Assembly: GCA_964539395.1 (NCBI GenBank)
Contig: CAZIIU010000080.1
Coordinates: forward strand, 1 to 7,813
DNA from: M55B112 sp964539395
GTDB taxonomy: Bacteria; Bacteroidota; Bacteroidia; Bacteroidales; GCA-2748055
Length of the DNA: 7,813 bases
Direction: 5' to 3'
Part shown: positions 1 through 6,761 of the stretch, one piece after another
Layout: every line of letters begins with the position of its first letter
Numbering within the stretch: the first letter of the stretch is position 1
Position numbers and translations under genes: made by a program
The notes under the pieces: generated by a model
What the model was told of the DNA's origin: nothing
Databases searched by the model: none
The model's input: the letters and a program-made list of their open reading frames with translations, nothing else

Positions 1-182
1 CTTTTATATCTTATTAGTTATCAACATTTAAGGGAACTGCGAAACTTTAGTTAATTATCTAAGGGTATTAGCTATTTGAGGGCACAGTGAATAAACAGAG
101 ATACCAATGATCTTAGCGATTATTGATAGTTACATCAATTGGTTTCCAGATAATCCGGGGTTGCTTCTTAAATTCATTTAAT

Positions 183-1493
183 ATGGTCATAAAGACTATT
201 TATAGAGCGCTATTGTTCCTGTCCATAGGATTCTTTATTACAGCAATTATTATGCTGATTGCAGATGTTCAAAATGTTGCCGGTCGCCTGTTGCTCGCCG
301 GTTTCATAGCCCTTGCCCTCTCGGCCCGCGGGTTTCCCAATTTAAAGGGCTTCTCCTATACTGCCTGGATCTTAGCCGCAGTTACACTCGCAATGATGTA
401 TCCCGGCTATTTCATCAAATTGGGTGGTTTTGAGATGAAGCTATTGATCGTACCCTTGTTGCAGATAATCATGTTTGGGATGGGATCGCAGATGAGCCTG
501 CAGGACTTCACCGGGGTAATCAAAATGCCGAAGGGGGTGATCATCGGGGTTGTGCTGCAGTTTACCATTATGCCGCTGGTCGGTTTTACACTGGTACATA
601 TGTTCAGGTTTCCCACAGAGATCGCGGCAGGTGTTCTCCTGATCGGATGCGCACCCAGCGGGCTTGCTTCCAATGTAATGTCATATATCGCAAAAGCCAA
701 TCTTGCACTCTCTGTGACCCTCGCAGCAGTTGGTACCCTCCTGGCACCGCTGCTTACCCCTTTGTTGATGAAACTGCTCGCCGGTGCTTATGTGGAAATT
801 GATTTCTGGTCGATGATGTTTGAGATTGTAAATATCATTATCCTGCCCGTTATTGCAGGCTTTATTTTTAAGCTTTTCTACCTCGGCAGTAAGAACAGAA
901 AAAGTATAGTCATTCAACTGGCGTTTTATCTGGGGATCGTAATTCTGAAGAACGTGCTCCTGTTTATCTCCCGGAAACTGGGGTTCGGCGGTATTGAGGT
1001 GGCTGTGCTGAAAGATGTGGTCTGGTTCCTGTTCCTTCCCACCCTCGGGGGAATCCTGGTAAGGTTTTTTTCCAAAGGAAATATTGACTGGCTGGGAAAG
1101 GCAATGTCGTTTGTTTCCATGTTTGGAATCGCTTTTATTATATCGGTGGTAACAGCCGCCGGAAGAGATGATCTGATGAAAGTTGGAGGTGCGCTGATCC
1201 TGGCTTCACTGATTCACAACCTTACCGGCTATTTTCTCGGTTACAGAATATCCAGGCTACTGAAGATGCCTGAACATGATTGCAGAACGATCGCTTTTGA
1301 AGTTGGAATGCAAAATGGCGGACTAGCATCGGGACTTGCACTGCAGATGGGTAAGCTTGCCACAGTCGGCCTTGCACCTGCTGTATTCGGTCCCCTGATG
1401 AATATCACCGGATCTTCACTGGCTATCTGGTGGAAAAATAAACCTCCAAGAATTCCGGAAAGTGAAGAGCCTCTGCTAAAATACTCATCGTAG
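183..1493 (+). CDS. BASS/SBF family (bile acid:sodium symporter-like) membrane transporter
   Basis: This gene encodes a 436-residue inner-membrane protein of the bile acid:sodium symporter fold, a family that moves organic anions with sodium; the substrate cannot be read from sequence. Roughly a dozen hydrophobic segments run from residue 7 to about 415. Two family signatures are visible: GCAPSGLASN at 155-164, followed by a YIAKAN stretch, and FEVGMQNGG at 372-380. Both correspond to the discontinuous-helix crossover regions that bind sodium in known BASS structures. The protein is longer than the usual 310-330 residues: there are about 60 extra N-terminal residues with two hydrophobic segments, and a longer middle part around 230-300. 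I chose ATG 183 because it gives a basic N-terminus followed at once by a membrane segment. An in-frame TTG at 123 would add 20 unconvincing residues. The ribosome-binding site is weak. It converges with the kinase gene and has no obvious operon partner in the window. Confidence 0.88.
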   Translation: MVIKTIYRALLFLSIGFFITAIIMLIADVQNVAGRLLLAGFIALALSARGFPNLKGFSYTAWILAAVTLAMMYPGYFIKLGGFEMKLLIVPLLQIIMFGMGSQMSLQDFTGVIKMPKGVIIGVVLQFTIMPLVGFTLVHMFRFPTEIAAGVLLIGCAPSGLASNVMSYIAKANLALSVTLAAVGTLLAPLLTPLLMKLLAGAYVEIDFWSMMFEIVNIIILPVIAGFIFKLFYLGSKNRKSIVIQLAFYLGIVILKNVLLFISRKLGFGGIEVAVLKDVVWFLFLPTLGGILVRFFSKGNIDWLGKAMSFVSMFGIAFIISVVTAAGRDDLMKVGGALILASLIHNLTGYFLGYRISRLLKMPEHDCRTIAFEVGMQNGGLASGLALQMGKLATVGLAPAVFGPLMNITGSSLAIWWKNKPPRIPESEEPLLKYSS

Positions 1494-1745
1494 GATATCT
1501 GTTACAAGACCACCAGAAGTTCTTCTCCAGGCATGGATTTAAAGCTGTAGCTCACTGCCTCAAAGACCTTATCTTTACAAGTAAAAGACCATCATGATGG
1601 ATTGTCAGCAGCTATCAACAGATTAAATGCGTGATTGATCTGAACCGCATGATATCCCACGATAACCGGACAACTCTGGAATCACTGTTTTTATCGCTTA
1701 TGTATCGGGTTGCAGTTAACGGCTTCTTTCGGACACTTTACCGGC
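1494..1745 (+). other. Convergent intergenic gap with possible decayed reading frame
   Basis: This gap lies between the stop codons of the transporter and the kinase. In one plus-strand frame (starting at 1496) translation stays open to 1777 apart from a single TGA at 1595-1597, and runs 31 bases into the kinase 3' end. The peptide contains recognisable-looking stretches such as FFSRHGFKAVAHCLKDL and LNRMISHDNRTTLESL, but I cannot assign it to a family and there is no clear start codon. It could be a remnant of a lost gene or chance openness. The perfect 12-base palindrome CCATCATGATGG lies at 1589-1600, across the TGA. I see no convincing terminator for either flanking gene here. Confidence 0.2.
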
Positions 1746-4700
1746 TTAGGCGATTCCCGGATTTAGGGGAAGGGTAAAATAAAACGTGGATCCCTGGCCC
1801 TCCACAGATTTGACCCGGATTTGACCTCCAAGCAGCTCTATATAAGATTTTGAAATGGCTAAGCCAAGACCCGTCCCTTCAAAACTCCTTGTAATTGATG
1901 AATCTGCCTGCTCAAAACGCCTGAAAATAGCTTTCTGCAGGTTCATTGGTATGCCGATTCCCGAATCTTTTACAAAGAATTCAACCATCGACTCATTACG
2001 AACAAAACCCACCAGAATCTCCCCTTTCTCTGTAAACTTAACAGCATTTTTTAGCAGGTTAATTAAGACTGCATCAAACTTTCGCAAATCTGTATTGATA
2101 GCCAACTTATCGTCAGATAATTGCTGATCCAGGCTTAGTGCGATCCCTTTCTCCTTTGCTTCCGGATAGAAGAATCCTACAATCTCTTCCACCCTTTTTT
2201 TAAGGTTGGATTCTTCATATTCTATAGTTACGATCCCTGCCTCAATCTTGGAAATTTCTACGATATCATTGACCGTGTTTAGCATTCTTTGCCCGCTAAG
2301 ATGAATGAGTTCAATATACTTCTCTACTTTTTCGTTGGTCAGGTCAGGGTTCCTTAATAGGTTTGTGAATCCAAGAATCCCGTTCATGGGGGTGCGGATC
2401 TCATGACTTATATTGGCCAGAAATGCAGATTTCAGCCGATCACTCTCAACAGCCTTCTCTTTCGCTATAACCAGGTCTTCCATTAACCTTTTTCGTTCGG
2501 TAATATCCTCTTTTACCGCAACAAAATGGGTAATCTCTTCCTGCTCATCCAGAATAGGGGATATGATGGCCTCCTCCCAGTAGTAATCTCCGTTTTTTTT
2601 CTTGTTTTGCATTGTACCTCTCCAAATTTTTCCGGAAAGAATGGTCCGCCATAATTGCTGATAGAACTCCTCTGTATGATAACCCGATTGTAAAATACGA
2701 GGATTCACACCCATTACTTCATCCATAGAATAACCGGTAATTTCAGTAAAAGAAGGATTTACATATTGGATATTTCCATCACGATCAGTTATCACGATAA
2801 CTACAGGATTTTGTTCAACAGACTGACTTAGCAACTTCAACTGTTGTTTTGCAAGCTTCTTATCTGTGATATCATGAATCACCGCATGCAAAACCAATTT
2901 GTCGCCAATATCAATTCGACTTCCGAATATCTCAACATAGCAGACGGTACCGTCTGCCTTAAGATGCCGTGATTCAAAACGCAACCCATCGGTTTCTTTC
3001 AGTGATAATAACCGCTGCTTTAACCTTTTTCTCGATAAAACACTGATATTCGAGATGTTCATTTTCTCAAGCTCACCTGTAGACCATCCATAATAAGCAG
3101 CAGCTGCCTCATTTGCCTCGAGGATATCGCCATTTTCAGGATCAAGAATCAGTTTAATCGCAGAATGTTTTATAAACAATCTCCGGAACTTTCTTTCACT
3201 TTGGGCTGTATTTATCTGAGCGGTAAATAAATCGGTGACATCTCTGGCTGCTTCTATCATGTAAATAACCTTGCCATTTCCGTCTTTTATCGGCGAACAT
3301 AGAAGATTCATATGAGCCACGTTACCGTTACTGTCTTTGTGGGAATGGTGCAAACTCTTTGAGATACCGGTTTCAAATACCGACTTGAGCACACAACTTT
3401 CCCCAATCAAATGACAGGGTTTCTTCGCGTGATGGGTTACCTCGTAGCAAAACCGGCCTATAGCCTCCTCCCGTTGTAATTTATAAGTTTTGAGAGCACT
3501 GTTATTAATGTCCACGATGCGATAGTCAGGACCAATTACAATAATATCCTCGTGAAGTGAATGCAGCATACTTCTATAATATCGCTCACGTTCTATCAGG
3601 GCTCTTTCAGCATTTTTACGGTCGGAAATGTCCTGTATAAACCCTGTCACCAGATTCTCTTCGGCACTATAATCTGCAACAGAATGAATGTCAATGACCG
3701 AGCCGTCAGGTCTGCTTATCTGTATTTCAAAATCATGTTTTTCCTTCCCCTGTATTAGTTGTGAAAATGAACGATTGATTCGTTCCCTGTACTCCTGCAG
3801 CGGAAGCTTTCCTATATCATTTATGGTATATCCAGTGTCCCTGTCGAGTCCACAGAGATGAAGGGCTTCATCTGAGGCTACTATTTTTCCGGTATCCGGA
3901 ACAAATTGCCAGCTGCCTGTATGGCTGATCGCCTGGGCTCGCCGCAGCTGCTTTTCACTCTGCTTCAGCTCCTCACGCATCCTGTAACTTTCCGTTATAT
4001 CCCTGAATACCATTACAACTCCGGTGATATGACCGTTGCGGTCAATAATCGGAGCAGCTGACTCGGAAATCTGGTACTCACTTTCATCTCTTGCAACAAG
4101 TATAGTGTTGAATAATCCAGCAACCATCCCTTCTTCCAGTACTTTTTCAACCGGGTTCCTGAGACTTTCCCTGGTATATGCATGCATAATTCGGAAGACC
4201 TCAGTTACAGGTTTTCCCATGGACTCTCCGATCTTCCAGCCGGTAAGCTTCTCTGCAATCGGATTCATGTTGGATATACAACCCTCCAAATCTGTTGCGA
4301 TTACTGCATCACCAATTGAATTCAGGGTGATCCTTAAGTTTTCCTCCCGTTCTGTGAGTCGAGTCTCATAATGCTTTCGATCAAGGTATCGTCCTATCAT
4401 GCGGGAAATCGATTCAAGTAGGTCATGCTCCTCTCTTAAAAACACCTCCCCTACTTTTTCAGGTACATCAGGCGAATAACACACAGTAATACTCCCTGCT
4501 ACAGCTTTGTGCTTTATAAGGGGAACAGACAGCTTCCACCGTGTCTCTATAAAACCAGAAGTTTTGATAATCTGATCACCCAGGACAATTCGGGCTGATG
4601 CGCAAGTGGGATACTGCCAGGAAGAAGGTAGTAACTCAATAATCGACTGGAACAGTTCATTCTGGGTTTTTCCCGGATCGTCTATCAGTTGAGACACACG

Positions 4701-5291
4701 ATTAAGACAGTTCAACTCTTTTGCCCGCTCAGCCAGTTCATGTGTTTTTTTGCGCAGTTTCTGCTCATTCTCCTTCTGCTGGGTCAGATCAACAATTGCC
4801 AGTCTTATGAACTGAGAACCATATTCCTGGTAAACATTGGCTTCAACATTTACAGGAATGACCCTCTCTTTACCTCTGATATCGATCTCCAGTGAATCTG
4901 ATTCCCCGTCAATCACTAATGTTTGGTAAAAGTGATGGAATTGTTGCTGTGAACCAGGATGAATATAATCTGTTATTTTTACAGGATCAGTAACCCTGTC
5001 GCATTGTAATAAGTGGTAAAATGTGTTGTTGGCTGATTCAATAACAAGATCATTGTTACACAAAACATAACCTAAAGGAGCGTTCTCAAACATGGAAGTG
5101 AAGCGGATTTTTACCTTTTCCATATCGTTATGAATTCTTTTCAGCTCTTCATTCTGCTGTTCCAACTCATCATGATAGACGTTGACAGTCTCAATTAATT
5201 TATTGATCTCCAGCTGACTGAAATCATGATTACCCTCTTTCAGCACCTCCACAATTCGCTTCTTCAAATCAATACCATTCTGCTTCTTCAT
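1746..5291 (-). CDS. Multi-PAS soluble sensor histidine kinase, no receiver domain
   Basis: This 1181-residue cytoplasmic sensor kinase shows no membrane segment. An N-terminal helical part (about 1-62) carries a DELEQQNEEL motif like that preceding PAS domains in other kinases. PAS domains follow at about 63-172, 316-436, 448-560, 567-690, 697-812 and 819-935. A divergent GAF-like segment may lie at 190-305. Several PAS units end in the usual D-I/L-T/S linker (for example DITESYRMRE, DISDRKNAE, DITERKRL). The last PAS resembles the NifL-like type (NPRILQSG, later GKIWRG and NKKKNGDYYWE). The kinase core is complete: H-box ISHEIRTPMNG with phospho-acceptor His963, N-box NLLKNAVKFT (Asn1082), G1 DSGIGIP (1109-1115), F-box IFRRFEQAD, and G2 GTGLGLAIS (1139-1147). 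Without a receiver domain it should pass phosphate to a separate response regulator, and none is encoded here. The signal is unknown; multiple PAS domains suggest redox, gas or small-ligand sensing. The ATG is preceded by an AAGAG-like element. A promoter at 5599-5629 probably drives it. Confidence 0.93.
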   Translation of the reverse strand: MKKQNGIDLKKRIVEVLKEGNHDFSQLEINKLIETVNVYHDELEQQNEELKRIHNDMEKVKIRFTSMFENAPLGYVLCNNDLVIESANNTFYHLLQCDRVTDPVKITDYIHPGSQQQFHHFYQTLVIDGESDSLEIDIRGKERVIPVNVEANVYQEYGSQFIRLAIVDLTQQKENEQKLRKKTHELAERAKELNCLNRVSQLIDDPGKTQNELFQSIIELLPSSWQYPTCASARIVLGDQIIKTSGFIETRWKLSVPLIKHKAVAGSITVCYSPDVPEKVGEVFLREEHDLLESISRMIGRYLDRKHYETRLTEREENLRITLNSIGDAVIATDLEGCISNMNPIAEKLTGWKIGESMGKPVTEVFRIMHAYTRESLRNPVEKVLEEGMVAGLFNTILVARDESEYQISESAAPIIDRNGHITGVVMVFRDITESYRMREELKQSEKQLRRAQAISHTGSWQFVPDTGKIVASDEALHLCGLDRDTGYTINDIGKLPLQEYRERINRSFSQLIQGKEKHDFEIQISRPDGSVIDIHSVADYSAEENLVTGFIQDISDRKNAERALIERERYYRSMLHSLHEDIIVIGPDYRIVDINNSALKTYKLQREEAIGRFCYEVTHHAKKPCHLIGESCVLKSVFETGISKSLHHSHKDSNGNVAHMNLLCSPIKDGNGKVIYMIEAARDVTDLFTAQINTAQSERKFRRLFIKHSAIKLILDPENGDILEANEAAAAYYGWSTGELEKMNISNISVLSRKRLKQRLLSLKETDGLRFESRHLKADGTVCYVEIFGSRIDIGDKLVLHAVIHDITDKKLAKQQLKLLSQSVEQNPVVIVITDRDGNIQYVNPSFTEITGYSMDEVMGVNPRILQSGYHTEEFYQQLWRTILSGKIWRGTMQNKKKNGDYYWEEAIISPILDEQEEITHFVAVKEDITERKRLMEDLVIAKEKAVESDRLKSAFLANISHEIRTPMNGILGFTNLLRNPDLTNEKVEKYIELIHLSGQRMLNTVNDIVEISKIEAGIVTIEYEESNLKKRVEEIVGFFYPEAKEKGIALSLDQQLSDDKLAINTDLRKFDAVLINLLKNAVKFTEKGEILVGFVRNESMVEFFVKDSGIGIPMNLQKAIFRRFEQADSSITRSFEGTGLGLAISKSYIELLGGQIRVKSVEGQGSTFYFTLPLNPGIA

Positions 5292-5598
5292 GCATCAGCT
5301 CTTTTGTATCAGTTTATATATTAATTACATTACTCCCGAACCTGCCACTGGTTCAATTAAGGAGATCCGTCGAACGTCGGAAATTTTTATTTGAGATGAG
5401 ATTATGATAAAGTGTTGAAAGCCGTAAACAGTTTCTTGTCTGTATGACAATTGAAAAAGTCAGCTTCTCTGAATAAATGGACATACCTTTTTTGTTCGTA
5501 ATTTTTAATTTACAGTTTTCAGCAGACCGCTCCCTGATCTGCCTGAAGGTAATTATCAATAAGCTCCTCGAATAATAAACTCCTCGGCTAATTTTTGA
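5292..5598 (-). other. Probable 5' leader of the histidine kinase gene
   Basis: About 300 bases separate the kinase start codon from the minus-strand promoter candidate at 5599-5629. The stretch is AT-rich. Open frames across it (for example one from 5610 down to 5353) look non-coding: they overlap the promoter, lack a ribosome-binding site and show no family features. An AAGAG element at about 5300-5304, read on the minus strand, sits at ribosome-binding distance from the kinase ATG. I do not recognise a riboswitch or other known RNA in it. Confidence 0.35.
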
Positions 5599-5629
5599 CA
5601 AAGATAACAAATAAATATTTAATAAACAA
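5599..5629 (-). promoter_or_regulatory. Bacteroidota-type promoter reading toward the histidine kinase
   Basis: On the minus strand, TTG (5629-5627) is followed by exactly 20 bases and then TATCTTTG (5606-5599). This fits the Bacteroidota -33 TTG and -7 TAnnTTTG consensus, with a full match in the -7 element. Transcription would begin near 5592, giving a leader of about 300 bases before the kinase ATG. No better candidate was seen closer to the start codon. Confidence 0.5.
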
Positions 5630-5642
5630 TACCTTACATAGA

Positions 5643-5885
5643 ATGTACGCTAGAGGACATAGAGGATATGCTAGAGGACATAGAGGATATGCTAGAGGAC
5701 ATAGAGGATATGCTGTAGGACATAGAGGATATGCTGTAGGATCAATTTTATTGGACTGGCAAATTTCTACAAGAAGCCACTCTCTATCGGTGGAAGCTAA
5801 GCTCCATTACCACTATGCCAAACATATGGGAAGCTATGCCTACCTGTCACAGAATATACCAAACAATTATCAAGGTACCAATTAA
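5643..5885 (+). CDS. Doubtful small ORF containing Arg/Gly/His/Tyr heptad repeats
   Basis: An 80-codon frame starts at ATG 5643, and an in-frame TTG at 5595 would extend it. It opens with about four and a half copies of a seven-residue unit (RGHRGYA, later VGHRGYA), then a non-repetitive tail with WQISTRSHSLSVEAKLHYHYAK and a stop at 5883-5885. I recognise no family. There is no good ribosome-binding site and no promoter of the type seen nearby. The repeat period of 21 bp is a multiple of three, so the frame stays open automatically across the array, which makes openness weak evidence. It is more likely non-coding repeat DNA than a gene, but a small repetitive cationic protein cannot be excluded. 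Confidence 0.2.
   Translation: MYARGHRGYARGHRGYARGHRGYAVGHRGYAVGSILLDWQISTRSHSLSVEAKLHYHYAKHMGSYAYLSQNIPNNYQGTN
5646..5741. repeat. 21-bp tandem repeat array with nested 9-bp subrepeat
   Basis: There are four full units (5646-5666, 5667-5687, 5688-5708, 5709-5729) and a 12-base partial unit (5730-5741). Each unit contains AGAGGACAT then AGAGGATAT plus GCT, so it is itself a near-duplication of a 9-mer. Unit 1 starts TACGC instead of TATGC; units 2 and 3 are identical; units 4 and 5 share GCTGTAGGA in place of GCTAGAGGA. This pattern fits growth by slippage or unequal exchange. There are no spacers, so it is not a CRISPR array. Confidence 0.95.
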
Positions 5886-5903
5886 GTGCACTGAGTAGGA
5901 TAA

Positions 5904-5934
5904 TTGGAGATTTTAAATTACTCCTGTATCTTTA
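5904..5934 (+). promoter_or_regulatory. Bacteroidota-type promoter for the ankyrin-repeat gene
   Basis: TTG (5904-5906), a 20-base spacer and TATCTTTA (5927-5934) match the -33/-7 Bacteroidota consensus except for the last base of the -7 element. Transcription would begin near 5941, about 14 bases before the ATG at 5955. The spacing is the same as in the minus-strand site at 5599-5629. Confidence 0.42.
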
Positions 5935-5954
5935 TATCCTTAGATTGTGAATAA

Positions 5955-6650
5955 ATGATATTTCCCTTGCAGAAAAAACTGAAAATAATGCGGATGACAG
6001 GATTGACACAGGTGACAGTTACACTGGTATTTGCAGCTATCTCTACAGGATGTTGTGGCGAGAATTCCAAAAGAGCAAATACATCGGCTTCAGAACAAGA
6101 AAGCTCAACTGCAGGGCAGCAGCATGAAGTCACTACACCAGGTGTGGGAGTCTTAAAACAGGATGCCGGGCAGGGGCTTCAGACCGATCCGGACAATGTT
6201 ATGGAGGCCGCGCTCAATGGCGAAATCGATTTTTTTGTTGCGGCAATTGAAAATGGATTGGATGTAAATACTACTGACGAAGAGCAGCATACAGCATTAA
6301 TGATGGCAGCTTACAATGGCCACTCAAAGATTGTTTCAATGCTGCTCGACAATGGAGCCATACCGGATGCACGTGACAACATGGACCGCACGGCCCTGAT
6401 GTACGCATCTACCGGTGCATTCAATGAATCTGTTAAACTGTTGCTTGATGCTGGAGCAGATCCAAATCTGGTCGACAATAGCGAGCATTTTACCGCACTC
6501 ATGTTTGCTGCTGCTGAAGGCCAGAAGGAGGTAGTTAATACGCTGTTAGAATATGGAGCTGATAAGACCCTTCTCGACAAGGATGGCGAATCTGCCCTCG
6601 ATTTTGCTATCGCCAACAATCACCCCGAGGTTGCATCATTGTTGAAATAG
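5955..6650 (+). CDS. Ankyrin-repeat protein, predicted lipoprotein
   Basis: This 231-residue protein should be exported and lipid-anchored. A basic start (QKKLK at 6-10, then MRM) leads into a hydrophobic stretch ending AAISTGC at 27-33, a loose lipobox with Cys33 as the likely lipidated residue. A polar Ser/Thr/Gln linker spans about 34-78. Ankyrin repeats follow at about 81-110 (first, divergent), 111-143, 144-177 and 178-211, plus a short capping repeat at 212-231. Each central repeat shows the T-A-L-M-x-A core, a second helix ending VxxLL, and a G-A-x-x-D/N loop. Ankyrin repeats bind proteins and have no catalytic role of their own; the partner is unknown. It has its own promoter candidate and a weak terminator and converges with menE, so it is probably transcribed alone. 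The start could instead be Met12 (5988) or Met14; either would keep the signal peptide. The ribosome-binding site is weak. Confidence 0.88.
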   Translation: MIFPLQKKLKIMRMTGLTQVTVTLVFAAISTGCCGENSKRANTSASEQESSTAGQQHEVTTPGVGVLKQDAGQGLQTDPDNVMEAALNGEIDFFVAAIENGLDVNTTDEEQHTALMMAAYNGHSKIVSMLLDNGAIPDARDNMDRTALMYASTGAFNESVKLLLDAGADPNLVDNSEHFTALMFAAAEGQKEVVNTLLEYGADKTLLDKDGESALDFAIANNHPEVASLLK

Positions 6651-6653
6651 CTG

Positions 6654-6691
6654 TTTCTGAGAATTATATATTTTTTAGTCAGAGATTTTTT
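6654..6691 (+). terminator. Weak terminator-like hairpin after the ankyrin gene
   Basis: Just past the stop codon, TTTCTGA (6654-6660) can pair with TCAGAGA (6679-6685), giving seven pairs including one G-T wobble. The loop is 18 bases and AT-rich, and six T follow (6686-6691). The stem is short and the loop long, so termination would be inefficient. It is the only such structure in the 111-base gap shared with the convergent menE gene. Confidence 0.35.
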
Positions 6692-6761
6692 CCATGCAAG
6701 AGCCACATTCAGCTATTCCCTTCAGCCTGTTGTATAATATCAATCGTGAGCGGTTGTATAT

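Noticed and set aside
407..1120. Minus-strand ORFs opposite the transporter gene
   Set aside because: They are antisense to a clearly coding membrane protein and show no domain or start signals.
1595..1597. Selenocysteine or readthrough at the TGA in the interrupted frame
   Set aside because: There is no start codon, no recognisable selenoprotein and no visible SECIS-type hairpin; decay or chance explains it better.
1589..1600. Perfect palindrome CCATCATGATGG as an operator
   Set aside because: It does not extend beyond 12 bases and sits between two convergent 3' ends with no promoter nearby; chance is likely.
3561..4895. Plus-strand ORFs opposite the histidine kinase
   Set aside because: They are shadows of a long conserved coding frame with recognisable PAS domains throughout.
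5353..5610. 85-codon minus-strand ORF between the kinase and the repeat array
   Set aside because: It starts at TTG inside the best promoter match, lacks a ribosome-binding site, and encodes AT-driven low-information sequence.
5646..5741. CRISPR array
   Set aside because: The units abut with no variable spacers, and no cas gene is present.
6729..6760. Direct repeat GTTGTATA (6729-6736 and 6753-6760) as a target-site duplication
   Set aside because: Only 16 bases separate the copies and nothing resembling a mobile element lies between them.
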